The notes under the pieces were generated by a model. That model made no database searches and was not told the origin of the DNA. It saw nothing but the letters and a program-made list of their open reading frames with translations. Of a DNA stretch of 64,000 nt, positions 37,655-46,874 are shown piece by piece; position 1 is the first letter of the stretch; the number at the start of each line of letters is the position of its first letter. This stretch comes from Pantoea rwandensis. Lineage in GTDB: Bacteria > Pseudomonadota > Gammaproteobacteria > Enterobacterales > Enterobacteriaceae. Location: assembly GCF_000759475.1 (NCBI RefSeq), contig NZ_CP009454.1, positions 2,480,001 to 2,544,000 of the forward strand, in the 5' to 3' direction. The translations under genes and the position numbers were made by a program.

Positions 37655-38236
37655 TTATTTCGCCAGCGCCCAGGCCAGCGTTTGCTCTAACAAACGTGCA
37701 CCCTGGGTGGTGAGAATCGATTCGGGGTGGAACTGGAAGCCACACACACGGTCGGCATCATGGCGAACGGCCATGACCATGCCGTTGTAGCTGGCGTTAA
37801 CGGTCAATTCGGCAGGCGTATTGCTGCCCACCAGCGAGTGATAACGGGCCACCGGCAGCGGATTGCTCAGGCCGCTAAACATCGCTTCACCATCATGATT
37901 AATCGAAGAGGCTTTGCCGTGCAGAATCTCACCGGCCTGGCCTACATGACCACCATAAGCCTCAACAATCGCCTGATGACCGAGGCAAATACCAATAATC
38001 GGCAGGCGACCTCGCAGGGCTTGCAGCAGCGCAGGCATGCAGCCGGCATCTTTTGGTGCACCGGGGCCAGGGGACAGCATCAGCACCGGATTCTCCATCT
38101 GCTGCAGGCGTTCAATCAGTACATCAGCAGGGACGTTATTGCGGTAAATCACCACGTTGTGGCCAAAGGTACGCAGCTGATCAACGAGGTTATAGGTAAA
38201 GGAGTCGATATTATCGAGCAACAGGATATCGGCCAT
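37655..38236 (-). CDS. trpG: Anthranilate synthase glutamine amidotransferase component
   Basis: Supplies ammonia from glutamine to TrpE, 193 residues. Class I amidotransferase with the triad Cys84 in GICLGHQAI and His-Glu in FHPES; the oxyanion SPGPG is present. It stands alone rather than fused to TrpD. The ATG shares its A with the trpE stop codon (TGATG), the classical coupling that keeps the two subunits equal. Confidence 0.95.
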   Translation of the reverse strand: MADILLLDNIDSFTYNLVDQLRTFGHNVVIYRNNVPADVLIERLQQMENPVLMLSPGPGAPKDAGCMPALLQALRGRLPIIGICLGHQAIVEAYGGHVGQAGEILHGKASSINHDGEAMFSGLSNPLPVARYHSLVGSNTPAELTVNASYNGMVMAVRHDADRVCGFQFHPESILTTQGARLLEQTLAWALAK

Positions 38237-39798
38237 CAGAAAATCTCCTTGCAATGATGGGCTGTGGCGATGGCACGTAATACCGCGCGCGCTTTATTGC
38301 GGCTTTCATCCGCTTCAGCCTGAGGCTGAGAGTCCAGTACCACACCGGCACCGGCTTGCACGGTGGCAACACCGTCTTCCACCCACGCGGAGCGAATCAC
38401 GATGCAGGTATCCAAATCGCCGTGTGCGGTGAAATAGCCGACCGCACCGCCATAGCTGCCACGACGCGTACCTTCTTTCTCAGCGATTAACTGCATAGCA
38501 CGCACTTTGGGTGCGCCGCTTAAGGTGCCCATGTTCATACAGGCGCGATAGGCGTGCAGGACGTCAAGATCGTTACGCAGCGTGCCGACCACGCGAGAGA
38601 CCAGATGCATCACGAAAGAGTAACGGTCGACTTTAGTCAGGTCTGCCACATAGCGGCTACCGGGAACGCAGATGCGAGCCAGATCATTACGCGCCAGATC
38701 CACCAGCATGAGATGTTCTGCCAGCTCTTTATGGTCGGTGCGCATTTCCAGTTCGATACGGCTGTCGAGATCGCGATCCAGTGAACCATCGGCATGACGG
38801 CCACGTGGACGCGTACCGGCAATCGGGTAGATCTCAATCTGACGTGAAGTGGCGTCATACTTGAGTGAGCTTTCTGGTGAAGCGCCAAACAGCGCAAAGT
38901 CCTGATCCTGCATAAAGAACATATATGGGCTGGGATTGCTGTGCTTCAGCGTGTCATAAGCGGCCAGTGGAGAAGGGCACGGCAGCGAGAAGCGGCGCGA
39001 TGGCACCACCTGGAAGATTTCGCCGATGCGAATTGCTTCCTGCATTTCACGCACCACGGTGCAATACTCTTCATCGCTCTGGTTGGTGCTCAGTGCCATT
39101 TGCTCAAAGCGCTGAACTGGCAAGGCCGGGGCAGGCTGCGTCATTTGACCGCGCAGTTGCTCAACACGGCTCTGCAAGCGCTGGAATTCGCTGGTGGACG
39201 GGCTGAACAAGCTCGCCTGCAGACGAGCGCTGCGCGTCTGGTGATCAATCACCAGCAGGGTTTCAGCCAGGTAGAAGCAGTAATCCGGGCAGCTTTGCTC
39301 GTTACGCAGTTCAGGTAAATCTTCGAATCCGGCCACCAGGTCATAAGCAAACAGGCCGCCGAGGAACATCGCTTCACGCTCTTCCGCCGGGCTGTTCACC
39401 AACTGCGGAATCAGGCGCAGTGCGTCGAAAACAGATAATGCTTTCAGACGTGAATCTTCATCGTGCAGGCCCTGAGGCAGCGGGAAATGCAGCACGCGGC
39501 CATCCGGACGTGCTTCAATTCTGACATCCTGCGGCAGTGCTTCATCCAGCAGCGGCAGAATGGTGCGGCCGTTTTCTGACAGCGCCTGCAATGTCACCAC
39601 GTTGCCCAGTGCGCTGATGCGCAGGGCGCTATCCACAATCAGTAAGCTTTTCAGATTCTTTTTGCTGTCGATATCGGCCGATTCAAGCAGCAGAGTTGCC
39701 GGACGTGCGCCGCAAATTTGATGGAACACTGCGGCCGGATCTTCGCGGTAGGGCGCGGTACCGGTAATCAACTTCAATGTAGGTTTCGCATTAGCCAT
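38236..39798 (-). CDS. trpE: Anthranilate synthase component I
   Basis: Converts chorismate to anthranilate, 520 residues, exactly the E. coli length. The feedback site LLES with Ser40 near the N-terminus indicates tryptophan inhibition. The chorismate-binding C-terminal domain has [23 protein letters not shown] and [13 protein letters not shown]. An in-frame ATG at 39807 exists, but AGAG is correctly spaced for 39798, as in E. coli. Confidence 0.96.
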   Translation of the reverse strand: MANAKPTLKLITGTAPYREDPAAVFHQICGARPATLLLESADIDSKKNLKSLLIVDSALRISALGNVVTLQALSENGRTILPLLDEALPQDVRIEARPDGRVLHFPLPQGLHDEDSRLKALSVFDALRLIPQLVNSPAEEREAMFLGGLFAYDLVAGFEDLPELRNEQSCPDYCFYLAETLLVIDHQTRSARLQASLFSPSTSEFQRLQSRVEQLRGQMTQPAPALPVQRFEQMALSTNQSDEEYCTVVREMQEAIRIGEIFQVVPSRRFSLPCPSPLAAYDTLKHSNPSPYMFFMQDQDFALFGASPESSLKYDATSRQIEIYPIAGTRPRGRHADGSLDRDLDSRIELEMRTDHKELAEHLMLVDLARNDLARICVPGSRYVADLTKVDRYSFVMHLVSRVVGTLRNDLDVLHAYRACMNMGTLSGAPKVRAMQLIAEKEGTRRGSYGGAVGYFTAHGDLDTCIVIRSAWVEDGVATVQAGAGVVLDSQPQAEADESRNKARAVLRAIATAHHCKEIF

Positions 39799-39822
39799 TA
39801 TTGTCATCTCTGAATTTCGCTC

Positions 39823-39849
39823 AAAAAAAAGCCCGCTCGGTGGCGGGCT
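39823..39849 (-). terminator. trp attenuator terminator
   Basis: On the minus strand the stem GCCCGC/GCGGGC with a 6-base loop is followed by eight T. It lies between the leader peptide and trpE and is the 3:4 hairpin of the classical attenuator. Confidence 0.92.
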
Positions 39850-39867
39850 CAGGTATCTGCACAGTGG

Positions 39868-39951
39868 TTACGCATGTTGTGCACGACGACGTCGCCCGTT
39901 TAAAGGATTATCGCGCCACCAACCTTTTGCATGCGTACCAAAATTAGCCAT
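39868..39951 (-). CDS. trpL: trp operon leader peptide
   Basis: A 27-residue leader with two adjacent Trp codons at positions 11-12 (AKGWWRD), the stall signal for attenuation. The tail after the Trp pair is longer than in E. coli (which stops at 14 residues) and includes a run of four Arg codons (GRRRRAQHA). It lies 70 bases upstream of trpE and just before the attenuator hairpin. Confidence 0.9.
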   Translation of the reverse strand: MANFGTHAKGWWRDNPLNGRRRRAQHA

Positions 39952-39980
39952 GATGAGATACCCGTTACGTGTGAACTTGT

Positions 39981-40014
39981 GTACTAGTTAACTGGTTCAG
40001 GTGAAAAAAGTCAA
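39981..40014 (-). promoter_or_regulatory. trp promoter and TrpR operator
   Basis: There is a -35 TTGACT (40014-40009), a 17-base spacer and a -10 TTAACT (39991-39986). The -10 is embedded in GAACCAGTTAACTAGTAC (39998-39981), which fits the TrpR operator GNACTAGTTAACTAGTNC except for one base. Transcription starts about 25 bases before trpL. Confidence 0.92.
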
Positions 40015-40081
40015 TACCCTTTTTCAGTCAGGGTCAAAATCGTTATCATGCCAGCCGAGTTAAGTTGCTGCTGGAGTTACC

Positions 40082-40966
40082 TTGTCGGATATTGCCCGTT
40101 TTCCCCTTTACGATTTACACAGCCATACCCAGGCGTCTGACGGTTTGCTGACCCCAACCGAGTTGGTACAACGTGCCGTCGCAATGAAAGTAGGGGTACT
40201 GGCGATTACCGATCACGACACCATTGCTGGCGTGGCAGAAGCGCAAGCCGTCGTGCTGCAACAGAATCTACCGATTCGTATTCTGGCCGGATTAGAAGCC
40301 TCTACTTTGTGGGAAAACCACGAAATTCATATCGTAGGTTTGAATGTGGATTGCCAGCACCCGGCGCTGACCTCGTTTCTTGAGCAACAGCATCAATGCC
40401 GTGTTGAACGGGCGCAGCTGATCGCTGAACGCCTCGAACGTGCCCGCATTCCTGACGCGTGGGTTGGCGCCCAACGCCTGGCGCAGGGCGGTGTCATCAC
40501 CCGCGGTCATTTCGCCCGTTATCTGGTCGAGGTCGGTAAAGCCGATAACATGGCGCAAGTGTTCAAGAACTATCTTGCCCGTGGGAAAACCGGCTATGTG
40601 CCGCCGCAATGGTGTACAATTAAACAAGCTATTGATGCCATTCATCATTCTGGCGGCGTTGCGGTACTCGCACATCCGGGTCGCTATGGATTGTCTGCAA
40701 AGTGGCTTAAACGACTGATTGCCCATTTCGCTGAGGTCGGTGGTGATGCAATGGAAGTGGCGCAGTGTCAGCAGGCACCCAACGAGCGCACGCAGCTCGC
40801 GACATATGCGCGCGACAATAAGCTGGCGGGATCGCAGGGATCAGATTTTCACCAACCCTGTCCGTGGATAGAACTGGGGCGCAAATTATGGTTGCCAGGC
40901 GGCGTTGAACCCATCTGGGAGCGCTTTCCTGCGCTAGCGCCCGCCGTAACTCTTGCAGACAGGTGA
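40082..40966 (+). CDS. rnm: 5'-3' RNase AM, PHP-domain protein (YciV/TrpH)
   Basis: PHP phosphoesterase that trims 5' ends of rRNA and degrades short oligonucleotides in E. coli, 294 residues. The metal-binding motifs are complete: YDLHSHTQASDG at the N-terminus, ITDHDT, HPGRY and SDFHQP near the end. The start codon is TTG at 40082, with GGAG six bases upstream; E. coli also uses TTG. Divergent from the trp operon and followed by yciO after 12 bases. Confidence 0.92.
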   Translation: MSDIARFPLYDLHSHTQASDGLLTPTELVQRAVAMKVGVLAITDHDTIAGVAEAQAVVLQQNLPIRILAGLEASTLWENHEIHIVGLNVDCQHPALTSFLEQQHQCRVERAQLIAERLERARIPDAWVGAQRLAQGGVITRGHFARYLVEVGKADNMAQVFKNYLARGKTGYVPPQWCTIKQAIDAIHHSGGVAVLAHPGRYGLSAKWLKRLIAHFAEVGGDAMEVAQCQQAPNERTQLATYARDNKLAGSQGSDFHQPCPWIELGRKLWLPGGVEPIWERFPALAPAVTLADR

Positions 40967-40978
40967 CATGAGGTTTTT

Positions 40979-41599
40979 ATGAGTCAATTTTTTCACATTC
41001 ATCCAGATAACCCGCAACCGCGCCTCGTCAATCAGGCGGTCGATTATCTCAATAAAGGTGGCGTGATTGTCTATCCCACTGATTCGGGTTATGCGCTGGG
41101 CTGCCGACTGGAAGAGAAGAACGCCATGGAGCGTATCTGCCGTATCCGGCAGTTAGATGGCAACCACAACTTTACTTTGATGTGTCGCGATCTGTCTGAG
41201 CTCTCGACGTATTCGCAGGTGGACAATACCTCGTTTCGTATTCTGAAAAATAATACGCCGGGCAGTTACACCTTCATTCTTAAAGCGACCAAAGAAGTGC
41301 CGCGTCGTTTGATGAATGACAAACGTAAAACCATTGGTTTGCGCGTACCTTCCAACCCGGTGGCGCTGGCGTTACTGGAGAGATTGAATGAGCCGATGAT
41401 GTCTACTTCGCTGATGTTGCCCGGTAATGACTTCACGGAATCGGATCCGGAAGAGATTCAGCACAGCATCGGTAAGCTGGTGGATCTGATCATTGATGGC
41501 GGCACGTTAGGGCAGCAGCCGACGACGGTGATCGATCTCACCAGCGATGTCCCGGTTGTGGTTCGTGAAGGGGTCGGCGACACGCGCCCGTTCCTCTAA
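40979..41599 (+). CDS. yciO: Sua5/YciO/YrdC family protein YciO
   Basis: Single-domain member of the Sua5/YrdC family, 206 residues. YPTDSGYALGC and KNNTPGSYTFILKAT are the dsRNA/nucleotide-binding family segments. Its relative TsaC makes threonylcarbamoyl-AMP for tRNA t6A; YciO cannot replace it well in E. coli and its own role is uncertain. Probably co-transcribed with rnm. The stop codon directly abuts the stop of the convergent next gene. Confidence 0.92.
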   Translation: MSQFFHIHPDNPQPRLVNQAVDYLNKGGVIVYPTDSGYALGCRLEEKNAMERICRIRQLDGNHNFTLMCRDLSELSTYSQVDNTSFRILKNNTPGSYTFILKATKEVPRRLMNDKRKTIGLRVPSNPVALALLERLNEPMMSTSLMLPGNDFTESDPEEIQHSIGKLVDLIIDGGTLGQQPTTVIDLTSDVPVVVREGVGDTRPFL

Positions 41600-42256
41600 T
41601 CACGCGTGGTCAGGCGGCGTTAACGTCGTCTGGCCAATATTTTTTTCTAACCAATGTTTAAAATCACCGTACGGAATATACAGTGAAACATCTTTGAGGA
41701 TGACTTGTTTGCTGCGCACATTGGAAATTTCATGGCTGTAGCCCACAATCACTCCGCCAATTGTCTGGTCAGCATTATATACCGCGCCCCCCGACATTCC
41801 CTGCACAACGCCAGCATTTGATGCCATTGCCATGCACGGTTTTTTATTCCATTTATTGGTAATCGCTGTGCGCGCTAAATTAACGCCACTTGATTCCACG
41901 GGCATAGCAGAAATAAAGCTGTAACCGTACATCTTAATGGGCTCACCCACTTTACTGGTGCGGAATTTTGCCAGCGTTTCCGGGCTATTCTTATGATAAA
42001 TAATCGCGACGTCGCAATAAGGATGATAAGCCTTAACACGCTGCACGGCAGTGGTGGCGACGTGCGCAGCTGTCAGGCTGTACTCTGGCGTTAAGGGGAT
42101 GGTTGTACCAAGGATACCCAGACCCAGTACCGTCGGGATGCCTGTCACGCTCATATCCACGTGTTCAAGCGCCGCGCGACTATACTCAGTATGGCCCACG
42201 GAACAGCCGCTCAGTGCCAGCGCCGCGAGCGCAGGCCAAAGCAGAGAGGTTTTCAT
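41600..42256 (-). CDS. Predicted trypsin-like serine protease, lipoprotein
   Basis: A 218-residue protein with a lipoprotein signal peptide (lipobox LSGC, Cys18). The order of chymotrypsin-fold catalytic motifs is present: LTAAHVA (His65), CDVAIIYH (Asp82) and GMSGGAVY (Ser155), with a following GVIVGYSHE strand. The triad looks complete, so it may be an active protease. Two further cysteines (81 and 141) could pair. Start at 42256 (ATGAAAAC) is preferred to 42265. It sits where E. coli has yciQ; no named homologue was recognised. Confidence 0.7.
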   Translation of the reverse strand: MKTSLLWPALAALALSGCSVGHTEYSRAALEHVDMSVTGIPTVLGLGILGTTIPLTPEYSLTAAHVATTAVQRVKAYHPYCDVAIIYHKNSPETLAKFRTSKVGEPIKMYGYSFISAMPVESSGVNLARTAITNKWNKKPCMAMASNAGVVQGMSGGAVYNADQTIGGVIVGYSHEISNVRSKQVILKDVSLYIPYGDFKHWLEKNIGQTTLTPPDHA

Positions 42257-43075
42257 GATAGTCATCTTCTTTTAAGCATGTCAGGAAAATCCCTGGTGAA
42301 GACTTTCGACATGCAAATTAAATTCATTCCGTGAATGAATAAACGCGTCAATTCCTGCGTGCGCCGGTTTATATTATCAACAATGCCACAGTGATTTCGT
42401 TAAAGGCTTGTTAGAGAAACGAGTGTAAATAGTAAAGGTTACGCTTTTATAAATACGGCACACTCTGTTTCAGACTTAAATTTTACACAATTTTTAAATC
42501 AGAACAATTCATCAAATTTAATCTGAATCAAATAATGCGAAAATACAGACTTAATCCAACCTGCAGTGCCAATTAACTGGTAATTTAAATTTACTGGATT
42601 AATGAGCCTAATTTATCCCGGTTAATTAGTGGTTTATCCTGTTTTGCAGTTTGGGTTTAGATTTTATGTTTGGGATTATCCTTAAGCGTGGTGCGCAATG
42701 CTAGCAGACCAGTCTTGAAAAGCGCTAATGTATCACGGGTCTAAAGTGGGGGTAATAACCAGGCTTATATTGCCAGCAGCAAATGATAAAAATTCAGTCA
42801 CTTGGCGCATGAAGAAGAGAAGTGCGGTTGGTGTATCTATCAGCAGCGTAAATGTATAGGCATAGGGCACTAAACGAGTGACGCAGCCTTTGGCCTTTAT
42901 TATCGGCAGCAAAGGAAAAGGTGTTAACGAAACTTGCGTTAGTGTAAAATCGCGGGCCGCCTGAGATGGCATGCGCTATGCTCAGCGGTAACAGATTCTG
43001 ATATGGGAACTGGTAATCCCCGTATCGTACCTCTTCTTACCACGACGCCTGGGAAGGCGACAACGAGGCATCTCC
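42257..43075. other. AT-rich intergenic region before rluB
   Basis: This is the longest gene-free stretch of the window (819 bases). Its first 450 bases are strikingly AT-rich and hold a 19-bp palindrome (42322-42340). Open frames here (for example 42733-42972 on the minus strand) have no ribosome-binding site or domain. The last 150 bases form the rluB leader, ending in GAGG seven bases before its ATG. Confidence 0.5.
42322..42340. promoter_or_regulatory. 19-bp palindrome upstream of the protease-like lipoprotein gene
   Basis: ATTCATTCCGTGAATGAAT has perfect 8-base arms and a CGT spacer. It lies 66-84 bases upstream of the gene's ATG. TTGACG (42351-42346, minus strand) sits just upstream like a -35 element, which would put the palindrome over the spacer and -10, as for a repressor operator. 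The regulator is unknown. Confidence 0.45.
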
Positions 43076-43993
43076 ATGAGTGAGAAACTACAAAAAGTAT
43101 TAGCGCGCGCCGGTCACGGTTCACGCCGCGAAATCGAAACGATGATTTCAGCCGGACGCGTCAGCGTCGATGGCAAACTGGCGACGCTGGGCGATCGCAT
43201 TGAAAATGATAAATCCCTGAAAATTCGTATTGATGGCCATCTGGTTTCAATTGCTGAATCCGCAACCGAAGTCTGCCGGGTGCTGGCGTATTACAAACCA
43301 GAAGGCGAACTCTGTACCCGTAACGATCCTGAAGGGCGCCCGACGGTATTCGACCGTCTGCCACGTCTGCGCGGTTCACGCTGGATCGCTGTGGGTCGTC
43401 TGGACGTTAACACCTGTGGTCTGATGTTATTCACCACCGATGGTGAACTGGCGAACCGTCTGATGCACCCAAGCCGTGAAGTTGAGCGTGAATATGCGGT
43501 GCGTGTATTCGGCGAAGTGGATGACGATAAAATTCGTCAGCTCAGTAAAGGTGTGCAGTTAGAAGATGGCCCGGCATCGTTCAAAACCATTAAGTTTGCT
43601 GGCGGTGAAGGCATCAACCAGTGGTATAACGTCACCCTGACCGAAGGACGTAACCGTGAAGTCCGCCGCTTGTGGGAAGCCGTAGGTGTGCAGGTTAGCC
43701 GTCTGATGCGCGTCCGTTATGGCGATATTCAGCTGCCAAAAGGCTTACCACGCGGTGGCTGGATGGAGATGGAATTACCGGCGGTTAACTACCTGCGTAC
43801 GCTGGTGGATATGCCGGAAGAGACGGTGACGAAAGTCGCGGTTGAAAAAGATCGTCGTCGTACTAAAGCCAATCAGATTCGTCGTGCGGTAAAACGTCAT
43901 AGCAATGTGAGCGGCAGCCCACGTCGCGGTGGCAGCAGTAGCAGCCGCAACAGCAGCACGCGTACCAGCGGAACCAACAAGCGCGGTTCCTGA
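43076..43993 (+). CDS. rluB: 23S rRNA pseudouridine(2605) synthase
   Basis: Isomerises U2605 of 23S rRNA, 305 residues (E. coli 291). N-terminal S4 RNA-binding domain ([21 protein letters not shown]), then the catalytic domain with the Asp in [14 protein letters not shown]. The last 45 residues are low-complexity, rich in Ser and Arg and basic, longer than in E. coli. GAGG precedes the ATG. Convergent with btuR. Confidence 0.95.
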   Translation: MSEKLQKVLARAGHGSRREIETMISAGRVSVDGKLATLGDRIENDKSLKIRIDGHLVSIAESATEVCRVLAYYKPEGELCTRNDPEGRPTVFDRLPRLRGSRWIAVGRLDVNTCGLMLFTTDGELANRLMHPSREVEREYAVRVFGEVDDDKIRQLSKGVQLEDGPASFKTIKFAGGEGINQWYNVTLTEGRNREVRRLWEAVGVQVSRLMRVRYGDIQLPKGLPRGGWMEMELPAVNYLRTLVDMPEETVTKVAVEKDRRRTKANQIRRAVKRHSNVSGSPRRGGSSSSRNSSTRTSGTNKRGS

Positions 43994-44000
43994 TATGCCC

Positions 44001-44031
44001 GTGACGCCGCATGCAGCGGCGTCACTGTTTT
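44001..44031. terminator. Terminator between rluB and btuR
   Basis: A perfect 10-bp stem GTGACGCCGC/GCGGCGTCAC with a 5-base loop is followed by TGTTTT on the plus strand. It serves rluB and may serve btuR in the other direction. Confidence 0.82.
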
Positions 44032-44617
44032 ACCAATCTATTCCCTGCTGAGCCTGAATGCCTGCATCAAACGCATGCTTAACCGGGCGCATCTCGGTCA
44101 CGGTATCCGCCATCTCCAGCAAGGTTCGATGGCAGCCTCGACCGGTGATAATCACACTTTGCTGAACCGGACGTTGTCCCAGCACGCGCACCAGTTCATC
44201 CAGATCCAGATAATCCATGCTGACCATGTAGGTGATTTCATCGAGGATCACTAAATCCACATGCTCATCGGCAAGCATACGTTTTGCCTGTTGCCAAACC
44301 TGTTGGCAGGCGGCGGTATCGGTCTCCCGATTCTGGGTATCCCAGGTAAAGCCGGTGGCCATCACCTGAAATTCCACGCCATGCTGCTCCAGCAAATTGC
44401 GCTCACCATTTGGCCATTCACCTTTAATAAACTGCACGGCGGCAACGTTTTTACCGTGTCCGCAAGCGCGTACAGCCGTACCAAAGGCGGCGGTGGTTTT
44501 GCCTTTGCCATTGCCGGTGAACACCATCAAAATGCCACGCGCTTCTGTCGCGGCAGCAATGCGCGCATCAACCTGTTCTTTTAAACGCTGCTGTCGCTGC
44601 TGATGACGGTCACTCAT
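44030..44617 (-). CDS. btuR: Cob(I)alamin adenosyltransferase
   Basis: Adds the adenosyl group to corrinoids to make the coenzyme B12 form, 195 residues (E. coli 196). CobA/BtuR type with a P-loop GNGKGKTTAAFG at residues about 35-46 and VILDEITYMVS further on. Its ATG overlaps the yciK stop in ATGA, so the two are co-translated. Confidence 0.95.
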   Translation of the reverse strand: MSDRHQQRQQRLKEQVDARIAAATEARGILMVFTGNGKGKTTAAFGTAVRACGHGKNVAAVQFIKGEWPNGERNLLEQHGVEFQVMATGFTWDTQNRETDTAACQQVWQQAKRMLADEHVDLVILDEITYMVSMDYLDLDELVRVLGQRPVQQSVIITGRGCHRTLLEMADTVTEMRPVKHAFDAGIQAQQGIDW

Positions 44618-45378
44618 GCGCTGGCAGGCCCCGGTTTGCGTCCCGGTTGCGCATCAAAACTGATGCCGGTTTTGCGGCGGCTGTCATCGCCCATTAAGTA
44701 AAGATAAAGCGGCATCAAATCGGCAGGCGTTTTCAGTAAACTGGCATTTTCATCCGGGAAGGCACTGGCACGCATTTTAGTGCGGGTGCCACCAGGATTG
44801 ATGCAATTTACCCGAAGATGGCGATTTTTATACTCATCGGCCAGCACCTGCATCATGCCTTCGGTGGCGAACTTCGACACCGCATAGGCTCCCCATCCCG
44901 CACGGCCGGTACGACCCACGCTGGACGTGGTAAACACCAGTGAACCGGCGTCTGATTTTAGCAGTAGCGGCAGCAATGCCTGAGTTAAGTAGAAGGTGGC
45001 GTCAAGATTGATCTGCATCACCTGGCGCCAGACCTGAGGATCGAGTTCCGCCAGCGGGACGATTTCACCCAGAATCCCGGCATTGTGCAGCACACCATCG
45101 AGCCGTGGCACCAAAGCGGCAATATGATCGGCCACCTCGGCACAGTTTTCTGGTGTGGCATGCGACAAGTCCAGCAGCAAATGTGATGCGGGCTGCTTAT
45201 TCAGTTGATCGATGGCATGTTCCGTTTGTTGCAGCGTCTCGGCATTGCGGCCCAGCAAAATGACGCGTGCGCCGTAGCGCGCATAAGTCAGTGCCGCTTC
45301 ACGGCCAATGCCGTCTGAAGCGCCGGTCACGAGGATAATGCGATTTTCCAGCAGATCGCTTTTCGGTTGATAATGCAC
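44614..45378 (-). CDS. yciK: Short-chain dehydrogenase/reductase YciK
   Basis: Classical NAD(P)-dependent oxidoreductase, 254 residues (E. coli 252). NAD(P) motif TGASDGIGREAAL, NNAG-equivalent HNAG, and the catalytic Tyr-Lys in YAVSKFA are intact. The substrate is unknown. Expressed with btuR. Confidence 0.92.
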   Translation of the reverse strand: MHYQPKSDLLENRIILVTGASDGIGREAALTYARYGARVILLGRNAETLQQTEHAIDQLNKQPASHLLLDLSHATPENCAEVADHIAALVPRLDGVLHNAGILGEIVPLAELDPQVWRQVMQINLDATFYLTQALLPLLLKSDAGSLVFTTSSVGRTGRAGWGAYAVSKFATEGMMQVLADEYKNRHLRVNCINPGGTRTKMRASAFPDENASLLKTPADLMPLYLYLMGDDSRRKTGISFDAQPGRKPGPASA

Positions 45379-45552
45379 AGCGATGTCCTTTGGCAGGTCA
45401 GAGGGTTTTTGGCTTTATGCCTCAATTTGGCGTCAGGTGCAATCATCGCGCCTCGCAATCTGTGCCGCCTACGGGCATTTCAGGCGACGAAAGTCGCTAA
45501 AGCGGTTAAACTCAGCCTTTGTTTGTAATTCACTGTTTAATAAGGCGGCAGA

Positions 45553-46599
45553 ATGGATTTACTCACCAGTTATGGATTATTTCTGGCCAAGGCCGTCACC
45601 GTGGTGGTGGCGTTCGCAGCTATTGTTCTGATTGTGCTCAATGCTGCGATGCGTAAACGCCACAGCGGTGGTCAACTGCGCTTGACTCATCTCGACGATG
45701 ATTATCGTGAAATGAAGGAAGACCTGCAGTTGGCGAAGATGAAGCCACAGGCGCAAAAAGTGTGGCTGAAGCAGCATAAAAAAGAAGAGAAGCAAAAAGC
45801 CAAAATCGAGAAGCGCAATGCCAAAGCCGGGGTGAGCGAAGCCAGTAAACCCACTCTCTACGTGCTGGAGTTTAAAGGCAGCATGGATGCGGGTGAAGTC
45901 AGCTCTTTGCGTGAGGAAATTTCCGCTGTGCTGGCGGTGGCAGTGCCGGGAGATGAAGTCTTGCTGCGTCTGGAAAGTCCGGGTGGCGTGGTGCACGGTT
46001 ATGGCCTGGCCGCATCTCAGTTGCAGCGCCTGCGTGACGCGGGCCTGCAGTTGACCGCAGTCGTCGATAAAGTGGCGGCGAGCGGTGGCTATATGATGGC
46101 TTGTGTTGCGGACCGTATTGTTGCGGCGCCTTTCTCCATTATTGGCTCAATTGGTGTGGTCGCGCAGATCCCCAACTTTAATCGCCTGCTGAAACGCAAT
46201 GATATCGACGTTGAACTGCACACTGCGGGTCAATATAAGCGCACGCTGACCTTGTTTGGTGAAAACACCGACGAAGGCCGTGAGAAGTTCCAGGAAGATC
46301 TCAACGAAACTCATCTGCTGTTCAAAGAGTTCGTTCAGCAGATGCGCCCAACACTGGATTTGGAAAAAGTGGCCACTGGTGAACACTGGTATGGACGCCA
46401 GGCGCTGGACTTGGGCCTGATTGATGAAATCGGCACCAGCGATGCGTTAATCATCAAACAGATGGACCGATTCAATGTGTTGGGTGTGCATTATGCACGG
46501 AAGAAGAAAATGATGGACCGTTTCACCAACAGCGCCAGTCTGGCGGCCGAGCGGTTAATTCTGAAAATATGGCAGCGCGGTGATAAGCCGCTGTTGTAA
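45553..46599 (+). CDS. sohB: Inner membrane S49-family protease SohB
   Basis: Membrane-anchored peptidase, 348 residues (E. coli 349), first found as a multicopy suppressor of htrA. One N-terminal transmembrane segment is followed by a coiled, Lys-rich linker (about 55-95) and the signal-peptide-peptidase-A-like domain. The likely catalytic pair is Ser177 in AASGGYMMA and Lys229 in QYKRTLT. AAGG precedes the ATG. Confidence 0.94.
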   Translation: MDLLTSYGLFLAKAVTVVVAFAAIVLIVLNAAMRKRHSGGQLRLTHLDDDYREMKEDLQLAKMKPQAQKVWLKQHKKEEKQKAKIEKRNAKAGVSEASKPTLYVLEFKGSMDAGEVSSLREEISAVLAVAVPGDEVLLRLESPGGVVHGYGLAASQLQRLRDAGLQLTAVVDKVAASGGYMMACVADRIVAAPFSIIGSIGVVAQIPNFNRLLKRNDIDVELHTAGQYKRTLTLFGENTDEGREKFQEDLNETHLLFKEFVQQMRPTLDLEKVATGEHWYGRQALDLGLIDEIGTSDALIIKQMDRFNVLGVHYARKKKMMDRFTNSASLAAERLILKIWQRGDKPLL

Positions 46600-46602
46600 G
46601 CG

Positions 46603-46627
46603 AGCCCGGCAAATGCCGGGCTTTTTT
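46603..46627. terminator. Terminator after sohB
   Basis: The stem AGCCCGGC/GCCGGGCT with loop AAAT is followed by TTTTTT. The T-run overlaps the stop codon of the convergent yciN. Confidence 0.92.
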
Positions 46628-46874
46628 ATGCCAAGTGATAGCGTGAGGAGAGTTCAACGGCAAGGGATTTAAACACGTTAAACACGGCGGTAGTTTTCGC
46701 GCTCGGCAGGCCTTCATCATCCAGGAACCAGGGGCCACGAAACACCAAAACGTTGCCCTGCTGTATCACGTCATTGGCTTCCATCCCGGCTAAATAACCG
46801 TCGTGCTGCTTGATCATTTGATTGGCTATTTCCAGTAACGCCTGGCGTGAAATGGATTCCGTTTCTACTGACAT
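46626..46874 (-). CDS. yciN: DUF2498 protein YciN
   Basis: Small conserved protein of unknown function, 82 residues (E. coli 83). The conserved core is GNVLVFRGPWFLDDEGLPSAKTTAVFNVFK. It is divergent from topA. Confidence 0.92.
   Translation of the reverse strand: MSVETESISRQALLEIANQMIKQHDGYLAGMEANDVIQQGNVLVFRGPWFLDDEGLPSAKTTAVFNVFKSLAVELSSRYHLA

Noticed and set aside
37644..37655. Frameshift in a fused trpGD gene
   Set aside because: TrpG ends in a normal stop, and trpD has its own ATG with GGGAG correctly spaced, so the genes are truly separate.
42733..42972. 79-residue open frame on the minus strand in the gap before rluB
   Set aside because: It overlaps the probable rluB promoter region, has no ribosome-binding site, and the protein has no recognisable domain.
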